Positions 22,276 to 34,650 of a stretch of DNA of 64,000 nucleotides are shown here, piece after piece (the first letter of the stretch is position 1; each line of letters opens with the position of its first letter). The stretch lies in the NCBI GenBank assembly GCA_039619475.1, contig CM077116.1, positions 23,075,191 to 23,139,190 of the forward strand, written 5' to 3'. The notes beneath the pieces are model-generated. The model had not been told where the DNA came from, did no database searches, and saw nothing but the letters and a program-made list of their open reading frames with translations. Both the position numbers and the translations under genes were made by a program. The stretch is from Icerya purchasi. Lineage: Eukaryota > Arthropoda > Insecta > Hemiptera > Monophlebidae.

Positions 22276-24222
22276 CTAGAAGCAGGCAAGAAAAGTCAGT
22301 ATTAAATATAACGATTCGGAAACAAAAAAAAAAAAAAAAGCAATTCGATTATTCTAAAAAAAAAAAAAAAATGCGAAATTATTAAATAAGGAAAAACGAA
22401 GGATTAGTGAAAGAATTAGCCCGCGATATTCTTTTTAGATTCATTAAACTCTTAATTGAACTTAAAATAATCCATGAAACCTAATCGAGAGCATAGGACA
22501 CACGCTTTACTTTTATTACATTCATCAAAGACTATCGATAAGTGTTCTTTAAATTTTCAAGTAACGTTTTATCAGCACCGAAATTGATGCATAAACGACC
22601 CGTGGCTATGATTACAAGCGTGGCTGCTAATTAGATGACTAACATGAATAATGTAAAATGGTTATTCCCGAGTATTAACGATTCTCAGGAATTCTTTCAT
22701 ATGATGCTTGTTAGCATATTTAGGACATCGTATTTAATGTTCCTGATCGCGTATTTAGGACACTAGTAACTTTAGCGTCAGTATCAAAGATCGTCCGCAA
22801 TGAGAGTAGATTCGATGGAAATTAAAGAAGAAAAGGGGGTACGAGATCCATGCCACTAGCGGATGGATACCGCACAGCACTTTACAGTCGACACTCACTC
22901 ACTCTTCAAAATGCCGGTACATAATTTTCAGTTGTGATATTGAAATTATCGCAGAATGTTCATTTATTAATTTAAATTTGCCACTCACTCTCCGACTTTC
23001 ATTTTCCCGATCTATCAACGACAGTAAAGCAGAATAAAGTCTTATTTTTTGGCCATAACTGCGAAATGTGTGATCTTTCATTTCAATCGTAATTGTAATC
23101 AAACATATTCAGTTTTATGCATCGATGTTTTAATATTTTTTTCTCGTTCGAAACCACGTGAGCCTGAATGTCAACGTAAAAAATTAATAGTCATCGAAAA
23201 AAGTTGAAAAAATATGGCCACTTTAGATAAGTTTTTAGCAGTACGCTAATGACACCTGAATATTTATCATTTGATCGCGGAAATCTAATTTTTTATAAGA
23301 CACAAAACTGAATAGATTCGAATGAAGAAAGCGAATTTGAAATCGCCATAGTGCAAATTAACAAAGCTCATCGGTGACAGCAATGCCTCTTTACTGCGAA
23401 TAAATTTTGACAATGCGGGGTGATCCGAATGATTTTTTATTTACTGACAATTGTACCGCTAGTTGCATACATAAAATTGAAGCAACCGTATGTTTGTGAC
23501 TGCAAAGCTCGAAAAGTAGTGGATGGATTAACCTGAAAATACTTTCTATCCCTAAATTCCCCCGGGAACGGGAAATTTTAAGCGTTTCGAAAAATAATTT
23601 AAGTGACGCGATCCACGATTTCCTTTGCGGTATTATAGAGAGGAATTGCAGAAAAACGTATCGTGACTGTATGTCTCCGATCAGGGATGAAATGAATAAG
23701 AAACTATGTGTATATGGGTGAGAGAGAGGGTGCGCTGCAACAGGTTCGTTGCAAGGAAGGAAATGATCATCATCGTCGAGCAAGCAAACAGGTTGATGAT
23801 GATGCTAGAAAAAAAACCTGTTCTTTACGACACTGTTCGTGATTTCGAGGGGTAGAGTACTGGAGAAAGTTGAACCGCATGGTATTTGAAATTTTGATTT
23901 GCACTGTGTTACCAAATATGTTACCATGAAAATGCAGGTGAAGTTTTTGATATAAATAAATTATTCACCTTTGTATCTGCATGTATCTATTTAAATGATA
24001 TTTGTGCAGATGTCTACTCTGCCGATAGATTGTAATTAACTGAAGGAATACGCGTTAGATAAGGTGACATAATATATAGCCGAAAATACGAACATGTAGT
24101 TTTTCTTAAAATTTCAACGCGATTATTTAGGGTGTTTTTCAAATAAGTAAAAATCAAAAAAGAAATCGTAATAGAATTAATTTTAGAATTCAGTTTCATA
24201 AATTGTATATGTAAAGGTATAT

Positions 24223-25170
24223 ATGTATATAGATGAGTGTACAATGGTTCACAAGAAGTCATTAGAAGCATTAGGCCGTACATTGAAAAACTTGCGAAAT
24301 AATCAGGTTCCATTTAGTGGAGCGTCGGTGTTACTATCCGGTGACTTCAGGCAAACGCTTCCAATGAGGTATTCTCAACACCAGCTGATGAACTGCATGT
24401 TTGCTTAACAACGAATATGAGATTTTAACTTCAAAACGATCCAATAGCTGCCGTATTTTCAAGACAATTACTCGAAATTGGTAGCGGTACTATCCAGAAA
24501 CCGGAAAAATCACCTTCCTCTCTAATTTCTGCAACATCGTACATTCAAAAGAGGAATCAGTAGACAAGGTATACCAAAGCATCGAAACAAATTATCAAAA
24601 TCACACATGGTTGAGTGGAAGAGCCATTCTAGCGGCTAAAAATGTTCACGTACACGATATGAACATCATCCTAAACAGAATCGCAGGTGAAATAGTGGCA
24701 TACAAATCTATTGACTCCGTGATGGACCAAAATGAAGTAGTGAATTTTCCAATGGAATTTCTTAATTCACTAGATATTCCTGGATTACCGTCACACACTC
24801 TGAATTTGAAAATTGCGGTGCCAATTATATCACTCCGAAACAGCAGTCAGCCAAAGTTATGCAACGGTAGATGGTAGTTAAAAAATTGATGACTAATCTA
24901 ATTGAAGCAATAATTCTGATCGGGCCTCATAGAGGTGAAGACGTACTACTTCCACGAATACCACTTATTCCGACAGATATCGCGTTCGAGTTCAAACAAC
25001 TTACATTCCCAATATACGCCTTGCGTTCGCTATGACTATTATAATAAAACGCAAGGACAATCTTTGCAAGTGTTCCGTTTGAATGCAGAAAGTGAATGCT
25101 TCTCTCACGGGCAATTATATGTCTCGCATGCTCCAGAGTAGGTAAACCATCTGATCTTTATTTGTAGGCA
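24223..25170 (+). pseudogene. Helitron PIF1-like helicase, degenerate
   Basis: Successive open pieces match the helicase half of a Helitron Rep/Hel protein. First is IDECTMVHKKSLEALGRTL (Walker B-like DE) with LLSGDFRQTLP (24223-24408). Next, after frame breaks, is WLSGRAILAAKNVHVHDMNI with NSLDIPGLPSHTLNLKI (about 24600-24840). Last, degenerate, are IGPHRGEDVLLPRIPLIPTDI-like, KTQGQSLQVF and ESECFSHGQLYV (about 24918-25130). The Walker A segment and the Rep nuclease are absent, and there are several stops and shifts. The protein would unwind DNA during rolling-circle transposition. This copy is a dead remnant. Confidence 0.82.
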
Positions 25171-25299
25171 AACAAAAAGTGTAGTACATTCATTAGTTTT
25201 GCAATAAAAACAGGATTTTCAAACATTTTTTCTTTCTTTCCTTTCATTGTACAGCATAGCGATAGCAACACAAAGTATAGTATTAAATTGAATAATGTG

Positions 25300-25690
25300 T
25301 TTTCTCAGTTTCTTCTTCTTCATCCGCCGTCTCCATTTTGAAGGTTGGCGATCATCCACAATTGGAATATCTTTCTATCAACGGCTGATCGGAAAAGTTC
25401 TGTTGAGGAACAGTTGAACCAGTTGCTAAGATTGTCCATCCATGAAACTTGACACGACTTCCTCACGATCTCTTCCCGGCAATTTTATCACTCTCAAGTG
25501 GTATTTTTAGAATGGTATTCCTCGATCGTCTCGTGATGTATCCCAAATATTGTAGCTTTCGTTTTTTGATGGTTTGTAGGAGTTCAAGATTCTTTTCCAG
25601 TCTGTTAAGTATTTCAATATTCTTCACTTTTTGAGTGCATGATATGGTAGCAGTACAGAATCGATGTTTACTAGAATGTTTTTATTTACT
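25300..25690 (-). mobile_element. RTE-like LINE C-terminal relic (antisense)
   Basis: Minus-strand translation gives KRKLQYLGYITRRSRNT, then an IAGKRS-like segment, then PLIERYSNCG and a 3' NGDGG-like end. This matches the order KL-YLGH-R, GKRxxGR, DRxxW-IANLxNGDG found at the C-terminus of RTE-type LINEs. The frame has at least one shift. It lies between the Helitron helicase and the Helitron 3' hairpin, so it seems nested in the Helitron. Confidence 0.5.
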
Positions 25691-25715
25691 TCCCCAATGA
25701 TTAATATTAAACTGA

Positions 25716-25745
25716 GTCACAGCGAAGCGTGACCGGGTTTAGTTA
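25716..25745 (+). mobile_element. Helitron 3' terminus (hairpin plus TTAG)
   Basis: A short hairpin (GTCAC/GTGAC stem extended by GC/GC around a GAA loop, one bulged A; 25716-25733) is followed 8 nt later by TTAGTTAGT. Helitrons end in CTRR preceded by such a hairpin, and the wording AGCGAAGCGTGACCGGG is common at insect Helitron ends. Here CT has changed to TT. Orientation and position fit the helicase relic upstream. Confidence 0.62.
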
Positions 25746-25917
25746 GTAAGTGTATATAATATACGGGTAAGTAGCGATGAATTACTCAAGGTTATCAATT
25801 GAAATAAGCGTTAAAAAAACACCTAGTTTTATGCAATATCAAAAGTATCACCCCATTTACACATATCTGTATTACCACTGAAAAACATTTACATTAAAAA
25901 TTGAATGTCTTTTCCAT

Positions 25918-26019
25918 TTCTGACCGCCTGGCTATTTAGTTCTATCTCTTAATTTTTCATGTTGTTGGGTCAAGGCGGCTGGCGCGCCCAGAGTAAAAAA
26001 AAAAAAAAAAAAAAAAAAA
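25918..26019 (+). mobile_element. LINE family A 3' end with poly-A
   Basis: The segment reads CTATTTAGTTCT... GGGTCAAGGCGGCTGGCGCG and ends in a run of about 25 A (25995-26019). The reverse complement of the same 3' end lies at 47313-47384. Only about 75 bp of element is recognisable, so it is a severely 5'-truncated copy. Confidence 0.65.
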
Positions 26020-27898
26020 TGAAAAATAAAATATTAGCAAAAAAACAGCCAAAAAACACAAATTCAAGATTTACTCTAAAAACTAAATAACAAAGTGCAT
26101 TAAAAAATTTTAAAAAATTTGATAAAAGGTAATATATTTTTGAGTAATAACTTGATTTTGTCGCATTAAATATTGCGCTGATGTTTATTAAATTGTTTCC
26201 AGATAAATTCGAATTCGGTGTACCGAGACCCCAATTAACGGTATAAATATTATTTAATTTTCGAAGATGTTACTTATTATTAGCGTGTATTTCTATTCAA
26301 TTAAATCTTAGATATATTAAAAAAGATATGTGATATATTTTTCACATTATTATCTTTAATATTCGTTGATTAGCGGAATTCCGGGGAATACTCGTATTGA
26401 GCGAGTTTTGCCGTGACGAAAAAAATTTCTCGTTTTACCCGTGGCTCTGGATTTTCCAAAATTTAAAGCAAAAATTAAAAGTAATTTTTCTAGGAACATC
26501 AAAAAAACATTATAATTTAATTTAGGCTGCTGCTTTCGATCTATATATGTAAATACATTACGCGTATTTGAAATATAATTGCGCCTATATTAATTTCTAA
26601 ATAATATTCTTCTTCCTTAATTTTCGAACGCGTTTTTTTACGTCGCGCAAGAATCATCTTTTTTTTTTCGTACTAAATCAATTTTTCCACACATGTCAAT
26701 ATTTCCAAATAACGAATATTGACCTTTTTTTCTTTATTTCATCGGATTTCCCGGTTAACCGCTACTAAAAAAAACATCGGCTAAATAATATTTCGATACA
26801 TCGATGTAAAATCGAACGTCTAAATTTGTGTATTTTTTAAAAAAGATCGCTCAGTGTGTCCAAATAAGCAAAGTTGTAGCGAGATTAAAGGTGAAAGGCA
26901 GCGAACTGTAGGATTCGTGGCGGCGATGTTTTTTACACAGAAGTACTCTCTATAACTGGCAGACAGCTGTGGCCGCGCTTCTTCATGTTCCGTACTAACA
27001 AATTATTCAACCATGCGCAGTGCGTTCGATTAAGCGCGTCCGTTTCTAGTCGACAATAACGAATGAACGAAGGACAACGGGACATTTTTTGGCCGTGGCG
27101 AAACTATCTCGACACGCGAGCATTTCCCCGGAATTTCGCTGACCTTTAATTAATCCAGTTTCTCCTTCTTTTGCTCCTTGTATGTCGATCATGCGACGAG
27201 CTGGAGTTTAATTACAATTCGGAGAGAGATGGAGAGAGAGCGAGAGAGAGGCTGAAAAAATGATTGGAAAATGGAAAGACTATTACGGAGCGAGCGAGCA
27301 ACAAAGGCACGCGGATAATGAACGGTCGAACGTGCGGAAAATGACAATGTAAAGAGAGAAGTGAAAGAGAGTCTGTAAGAAGAAATTGTTATCGAGAAGC
27401 ATGCACATCGAGGAGAAAGTCGATCGCAACCAAGTTGAACTTTTCAATTCTCTTTTTCGATTCAATTGGCCCGTTCAATTCGATTCACAACCGGCCGGGC
27501 AACGTACGCGCTAATCGAATTACATCGCCGCTACTATTTTCCTGTAAGAAAAACAAAAGACCAGCTCGCCGCCTTCGGCTTTTCCTCTTTATGATTAAGT
27601 AAACAGAATATCACGGTTCCCGATTCTTCTTCAAAGCCGCATTACGAATGCGACGAATGTGTGCGTCACCGTCGGCCCATCGCCGTCCCTTGCCTCCGCG
27701 TCTCACGTCCCCGCCGATTAAAACTTTTCCCCTCACATACTGCCCCACGCATGGACGGGGTTATTAATCGGCGATATGTTAAGATAAAAATGTGCTAGGT
27801 GTCCGTGTGACATTTTCAATTAATCGCGCTTTCTACATTGCAGTAAGAGGCTGCATAATTCTGCGAGCCGCTAGAAAAGCTCCGGCTCTCATACTTAC

Positions 27899-28179
27899 TG
27901 CGAATACTGTTGCTGTTGAGATGGATGGTGATGAATATGTTGCAGCGGGTATGGATGCGGATTTTGTAGCGGTTGTTGCGCCGCATGCTGTAGCTGGTTG
28001 TTGTTGTTCACTGCGTGATTGTTGGCCAGCTGTTGATTGGAGATGCGCTTCTTGTGAAGTCTTTCTTGGAGTTCGGAAATTCTGCGATCGATGGCCGCTA
28101 TTTCTTCCTGCTTCTGAGCAAGAACCTCTCGCTGATGACAAAGTCTTTGCGACTGTTGCTCGTTCAACTTGTTCCGGTA
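27899..28179 (-). CDS. ASPP: ASPP coiled-coil exon 2
   Basis: The acceptor (T-run then TAG at 28182-28180) and donor (TCGCA|GTAAGT at 27899/27898) are both strong. The 281-nt exon enters in phase 0 with YRNKLNEQQSQRLCHQRE and continues through QEEIAAIDRRISELQERLHK. The wording RNKLN-Q..., QRE, R-E-A--D-R--EL--RL-KK is the hallmark of the second coiled-coil block of ASPP1/ASPP2. The second half is Gln/His/Asn-rich (QLQHAAQQPLQNPHPYPLQH). It joins in phase 0 to the exon at 49277-49087 and in phase 2 to the next exon. The ASPP coiled coil mediates oligomerisation and partner binding, including RASSF8-type partners in flies. Confidence 0.87.
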
Positions 28180-28212
<33 letters not shown>

Positions 28213-28922
28213 AACAAAATATAATCATTGCAAAATTCCGAGATTATCCTCGCCAATTATTCTTCAACCGCGCGAATATCGTTAAATTATAAATAGACAC
28301 ACACACAATAAAAAAAAAAAATACCCCGAACGTAACGATTAAAACTATCGAATATTCGGCAAAATTACGTAATTTGACCGAATCGGGGTTTCAAGTCCTA
28401 TCCGAGATTTCTCACGAGGCCTCGGATTTGCGCATTCTCCTAGAACGCTATTACTCATTGCGTGAAAAAGTGTGAATTTCGGTTAATAATAATTGGAAGG
28501 TGAAAATAGCATTCTCAAGGTCTTTTCTCGAGCAATCCTTCGAATTCGGTACTGCGCGGCCGAAAGACCTATGTAAAATGATGTGCAAAGTAATTTATCA
28601 TCAAGAAATATACTATCAAGACGTTAAATTTGACCAAATCTGCATCAGCGGCAATCCAAAACTTATTGGCCGAACAAACATCGGCCGGCAGGAAACATTT
28701 TACACTTTAGACAAAATTCGAAATCGGATGAAATTTCGATTGTTCAGTTTTCATCATACGCGTTTCCGGTTCCGACTTTTTCAGTCTAGTTCCGACGTTG
28801 TCTTTTTGTGCTTTTCGATTGATGTTTAAATTCTTTGGCAGCTTTGACAAAACCGGAGGGGTTTGCATTTCTAATTTAAAGAATAGTCGGCAGTTTAATG
28901 AAAATATAAAGTGCGCTACGAA

Positions 28923-29368
28923 GGTTTTTTTTTTTTTTTTTTTTTTTTTTGTTTCATTAACACCAGACTAGATTACTACAATGATGATAGGCTATCAAGA
29001 GCTATTTTCACGACAACGTACAACCACCCTATGTGTGTCTACCGATGAATCTAGAATATTGTGAGGGCTAATACTTTTCCAAATGCCACACAAAAATAGT
29101 GATTTCACATTAGGCGCATACAATTAGAAACGACTCCACTTGTACCGTGACTTTCGATGCCAAGCACTTCGACTGAAACAATACTTCCCAGTTATTTCTA
29201 CAAGTTTTTCCAATCCCCTGACATGGCCCCCTTGAAGAAAAAAAAATGAAAAAAATAAACTCGTTTTGATGTAAATTTAGGTTTGGCGGGAAAATGTCCA
29301 GTTGGGGAATTTTAATTTAAAGTTCCGTTAGAGTGAGTGTTTTTCTATTTGTGTATCGTGTAACAATT
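28923..29368 (-). mobile_element. Possible retro-insertion with poly-T and 8-bp repeat
   Basis: A T run of about 25 bases (28925-28950) looks like the tail of an antisense retrocopy. The 8-mer GCTACGAA occurs at 28915-28922 and again at 29369-29376, as a target duplication would. The roughly 420 bp between contains no recognisable coding or tRNA-like sequence. An 8-bp match can arise by chance, so this is tentative. Confidence 0.3.
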
Positions 29369-29949
29369 GCTACGAAACTTTTAAGGAAGGTTAATGCGGC
29401 AATGTGTTGGCGCGCTGGCATTCGGGAACCGTCTTCAACGTTTCTGTGCTTGGCCGTTCGAGATTGGCGTGAATCCGCAGCAAAATGAATGCTTCTTCAT
29501 TAAGTGCACGGCAGCCATGATTCAACGGTCCGACAAGCGGCCGTCTCGAATATCTTCACCCGTGAAATTGCCGAAAGCGCGATTAATTATCCAGTTCCCT
29601 TCGCGTACAGAATTGTTTGGACGTGTTCCGAGTCGTTTCGCTGCTACTGTATGGCTGAAGCGTCAGGATAGTCCCGGACAGAATTACGAGATAATTTCAG
29701 AGATGTTATAAAAAAGCCGAGAAAAATATAAAACCGTTCAGAAAAGTAAATTTATACGTATATTTTTCATAATACGTCGATTATTCTGTTGTTTTTTTTA
29801 TATTTTATTTCATTATGTACGTATCATTTTTTCTTCTTCTTTTGTTAATTTCCAATAAGTTCGGTTTTACCGGATTTGAATATAAGAAGCAAACACCCCC
29901 CGTTGGAACAACCTTGTTTTGAATTAACCATTTATAATATAGAGTTTTA

Positions 29950-32900
29950 TTGTTATTTTTTTTTTCAGGCTCGTCAAGTTTACCTAGAAAAAAAAAAAAA
30001 GAAAAATGAATCGGTTATATATACGATCGGACGTCATCTTTAAGAAAAAGTAATCAATATAAATGAGTGGAGAAGGAAAGGTAAGAGAAGTGCTACTACT
30101 ATAAAGGGAGAAGGACTCAGCAAATTGGAATGCAGACTAAAGCGATCGGCAGAAAGAAATAAACCTCAAAATCGCATGATAATTGTTGAAAACAACCGCA
30201 TCATTTGAACGAGATGACGCAATAGAAAAAGTTAATAAAAGACGAAGAAGAATTAACAGAGTACGGCTTAAGATTAACGGAAACAGCGACAAAACGACAA
30301 AGTGTGAAGGAAACAAGAGTAACCACGGATTAGAAAAGGTGTGTTGAGTAGACGAACAGAAGTAATCGGTCTGACTAAAATCTAAAATGAAGACTTTTGC
30401 ACGACGATAAGAGATTAGAAGATTTTCTGAAGAACCAAGCGGGGGAAGCAGCAGCGGTCCAAGAATCCGCCATTTCATTGTCAGAGATGTTCGAACAGAA
30501 TATTACGAATCGACATCAAATATATCTGCCAATTGAATAGAGATGGTATGTACGAGTGAACATATACGATGAACAAAACAAAGTTTCAAAAGAATAATCA
30601 GGAAAGAGGGATTGAAGGCCGCTCATGGAGTCGGAAATAATCAAATAATTGTAAGAAAGACGATTAAAGGCAAAATTGATGGATTGTAATTATTACTTCA
30701 TTCAAGAATATTTAACAAAACAAAGGGAAAAGATCGCGACCAGTTAAAGATAAAAGAACCGCGAAGCGCCGAGAAAAAAACTTTCGAATCATCAATCAAA
30801 AATTACATTACCGAAAAAGAAAACAGAGACGCGGTAGTATTTAGAATTCCTGCTTAATTATGGCTTGCGGAGGGAATTTTGAAAGTGAAGATAGAATAAA
30901 AACTTTAGGACGATGATAGAGAGATAGGGATTATTAAAAAGGAACTCTATGTGTAGTCAGAATGAACTAAGCCGAAGAGAAATAAAAACGGTAAGAATCT
31001 TTCTCGCGGCGTAGCTTTTAGAAATTGAAAGATACGAACGGATAAGAGTAAAGGACACGAGGATTGAACACATTTTCAGCAAAGACAGCATAGTCTAAAT
31101 ACGATTTGCGAATAGACCGGCGTGACGTATTAGATCTATAGTAAGAACTGTTGAATTGGAGATTTAAGCGCACCGAGACTCGGACAATAATTTCCCGAAT
31201 TATATTTAATTCAGAGAGTCGGGACTTGGCGGTACAGCCCCGCAGATAAATGGTAGTCAAATTTAGAACCGATGATAGACTCTGTTATAGAGAGAAATAA
31301 GAATGGGATTATGTCAAACGATTGTTAAGAGAGATACCAAGAATAACCAGCACCAGAAAGAAACGTATCGTTTAAGGATATATTGACAGAAGCATGAGAC
31401 TATAAGGACGAAAGTTAAAAATGCAACATAGGAAGACTTGGGAGGAGAAATCGAAAGATTAAGCGAGGAAAGAGAAATATTCCGGCACAATGAAAGACGC
31501 ATTAAGTGTGCGTTTTATCATCGGCTGCTGCGATATCGTAGCCAAAGGGGAAAAAAGGGAAAGTCAATGGCGAAAAATAAATAGAAGTAATTTAATAAAA
31601 GGCAAAGCAGATTTCGAATTCTAAAGAACTGCCAAATATCCTGAGCGATTTCCCATCGAGATGATTTTTTTCTAGATCGCGAAATGCGGTAACTAGATTT
31701 CTCGTAATGAAATCGAGAAGAAAAAACATCGTTATTTTTAGTACAGCAACGAAGCTTTTATTTTTATAATTCGAAAAGCAAACTAAAATTTGAATTTCCC
31801 TTACTCTCCGTATAGGGTTTCTCGCGATACAATAAAAAACAAGTGGGTCTCGGGTCCGATGTGATCACATCCTCTCGATGAGCAAAGAGAAAAACAACAC
31901 GGATTGACAGAAAAATGTTTTCCGTTTATGACACGTGTATTATATAGACAGTAAAATATTATACTACAAAAAAAAAAAAAAAAATCAAAAAAAAAAAATC
32001 AGCATATGGGTAAAAAAAATTCTGAATGACGCAACGATGTAGAAAAATAAGGGCGCGACTCGGTTCCAGACTAGACATAATGCTGGGTCGAAGCTAATTT
32101 CGTTGGCGGCCAAACTGACCACAGGTCGATGCGCAACAAGATACGACCGATTAACAGAACGTCAATCAAAAAAATTAATTGTACGCAACACGAACATTAA
32201 TCGGAAAATTCCCCAACATTAAACCGGTGGCCATTTTCGCGGGAAATTACAAAATTCCTCACTGAACCACTACACGGACGAGCATTGCATCAGCCCAGTC
32301 GAAAGTATATTTGGCCTAGTCGCACATACAGTGACAGAGTAGAGAAACTTGCGCACGCAGATAAATTACGTTGCCGGATTACATATCGAATTTTCGTATC
32401 AATTTCTCGATACCCGAATCGACGATGGGGGGGGGGGGGCTACTGTTAAACCGCAGTATAAATATTTATACATTTCCTCGGGGTAGAGATAAATCAGGAG
32501 AACTCTGACACCGATGTACAATTCGACGACACGTGCAAGAGCGAAATATATCACTGCTCTACTCTCTACGACTGTCTGAGATATATTAGCGAAGTTCTCT
32601 ATTTAGAAACCAGGTAAGATAAAAATAATATTTTAGAATATACTCGTAAATATAGAGCGCGCTACGAGTAATTCGTATCGGTATTAAAAAGAGTAGCATT
32701 GACTTCAAACCGTTCTCTTGAAGTATAGAGAAATTAAGAGAGAGGTGGAGATTCATGAAATTGTTAAGAATATTCAATTGAAGTGGAATGTTTGCAAACT
32801 GTCATTCTATCTTTTGGAGTTGGTAGATGAATATTATTGTTAAACGAACAGGAGAAACATAATGTGTTTGAATAAAAGATTTATTAATAACCAGACCGAA

Positions 32901-34650
32901 AGAAACCGAACATATTATGGGGACATAAATTATTTCGTTCTAGTTAGCGAAAGAAAAAAGGAAAAAAAGGCTTTAATATTAATGCAAGATGCTATTAAGG
33001 AAGAATCTTTTTTAGTAATCGAAACGGTAATAAAGGTTAAGGGAGGAATTATACCAGTAGAAAGGAAGGAATTAAAGGATTGTGTAGGCGAGGTTTTCAA
33101 GATGATACCATTAAGACTCGGAACGGGGCTAGATTTTTAAAGGATAGACTTTAATTCGTTAATATTGCAAGTTACGTTTCTCAAATATGCGAAAGGAGAG
33201 GGTGTAGTTCTGAAGAAGGAAGAACAGGAAATTCTTTTAAGAGGACATCTTCGGAGGATTTAAGTTGAAAAAACCGAGCGTTTGCATTAGCCGGTTCATG
33301 AGAGAGAACATCTTCCGTACCGTACGATTCGAACGAAAGGTTTCCAAGGTAGCGTGACTAAAATGTGGCGTTACATTTTTCCCATTCCGGCAAAGAAACG
33401 AGAGGCTAAACTGCGATGATTAAATGATAGAGGATGAGAGAATAAAGAAAGAGCAGACCTGATGGAATGTAAAAAGAAATTATAACGAGATATAGGATCA
33501 TAGAGGCACATGCCTGAACAAACGAGCGGAACAGAGTCTGTTTTCGGAAAGATTTCATACAAGTGTCGGCGAATGGATTAATTATTAGTATAGGGACGAC
33601 ACATGGTCACTACTACTACCGTGAAGAGAAAGGCTTCTCATAAGTTAAACCGATAGCTGAAGAATCGAGGAAACTGTGGGGATTAAGATGAACCAAATAA
33701 TAATCACGAAGGGGATAAGATGCTCCAGGATGTGGATCCGTCGGTAACGTGTAGAATGTGTATTCTCACAAGGAAAAATGTGCACTCCAGTTCCCGTCGG
33801 TGATAAATGGTCGCGGGCTAAAATTTGAAATTTAAAGAAAGGGGAAAGTGACAGTAGACATTAGAAAAAATGTTAACACGGAAAATGGGATGTAGATTAG
33901 GACCAGCGAAGGCCGACAGATAAAGACGTCACGAGAGAAGAATGGAATACCATTTCTAGCGGAGACTGAAAAATAGCCGCATCCACATCTGATCAACCCG
34001 AAGCATCTAACAGTAAAATTCCTAGACAAAAGCGACGTTAATAAATTGAATTTTTATCGGCTCTAACGACAGCCGAATTGCAATAAACGTAACCAAAGCA
34101 AAGAAAGTATTACGATTTAAATGGAAAAGGTTAAGGTGAACAGCAATAAAAAAGACGAAAAAGATAATAACGATTGGAAGTAGGAAGGAAGTATGTGTCT
34201 GGGCTACTACGTCATTTAAAGAGTAAGTACATCGGAAAAAGTACAACAGAACTACGAAGGAGATATAAAAAAAAAAATCCAAAGGAGAGAGAAAAGTTTA
34301 AAACTATCCGTATATAGACGCGATAATGCTGGTTCATCAACGCATATAGCCGCCAACAAATCTCGCGTCCGCATGAGTAAAACAGCAAATGTGAGGGAGG
34401 AACAATTTAGTCCAAATGAAACTCCAAAGATGGAGCGAATTATCTCAAAATGAGCCTATTTGAGGGAAGAATGAAATACATATACCACACACGATAGTTT
34501 AAAGTCGAATAAAGGAAAAGCAGAATAGGTGACGGTACAAGTTAAATCTCGGTCAATCGACGTGGTAGTTTCTCGTCCTATGCAGAGAGAATAAACGAGA
34601 AAGTGGGAAAAGAAATGTAGTGCAAAAGTAAACGAGAACAGCCCCGAAAT
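29950..34650 (-). mobile_element. Decayed long LINE family A copy
   Basis: The whole block is strikingly purine-rich on the plus strand, as expected for the antisense of the pyrimidine-rich family A coding strand. It begins with the 3' end (T run then CAGGCTCGTCAAG). Minus-strand pieces in the right order are: RNase H end NEMADSWTAAA (about 30480-30440); RT core AADDK with LNLSISPPKSSYV (about 31535-31440); and endonuclease-like RNGIPFFSRDVF with SSDH (about 33950-33600). ADD-to-RNase H spacing (about 1.06 kb) fits an intact LINE, while endonuclease-to-ADD is about 0.7 kb too long and suggests an internal insertion. There are many stops. The right boundary is a guess. Confidence 0.45.

Larger units (their letters stand above)
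22276..27898 (-). other. ASPP: ASPP intron (about 5.6 kb)
   Basis: This intron lies between the coiled-coil exon and the Ser/Asn-rich exon. It contains the Helitron helicase relic (24223-25170), an RTE-like fragment (25300-25690), the Helitron 3' end (25716-25745), a LINE family A 3' end (25918-26019) and one copy of a dispersed repeat (about 26450-26590). The last 900 bp before the exon (26900-27790) is less AT-rich, with GAGA tracts near 27220-27255, and could hold regulatory sequence. That is only a composition remark. I see nothing identifiable in 22300-24220. Confidence 0.55.

Noticed and set aside
27792..28292. Plus-strand open frame of 166 codons across the ASPP coiled-coil exon
   Set aside because: It is antisense to an exon with strong splice sites and clear ASPP homology, and it ends in a poly-Lys run from a homopolymer.
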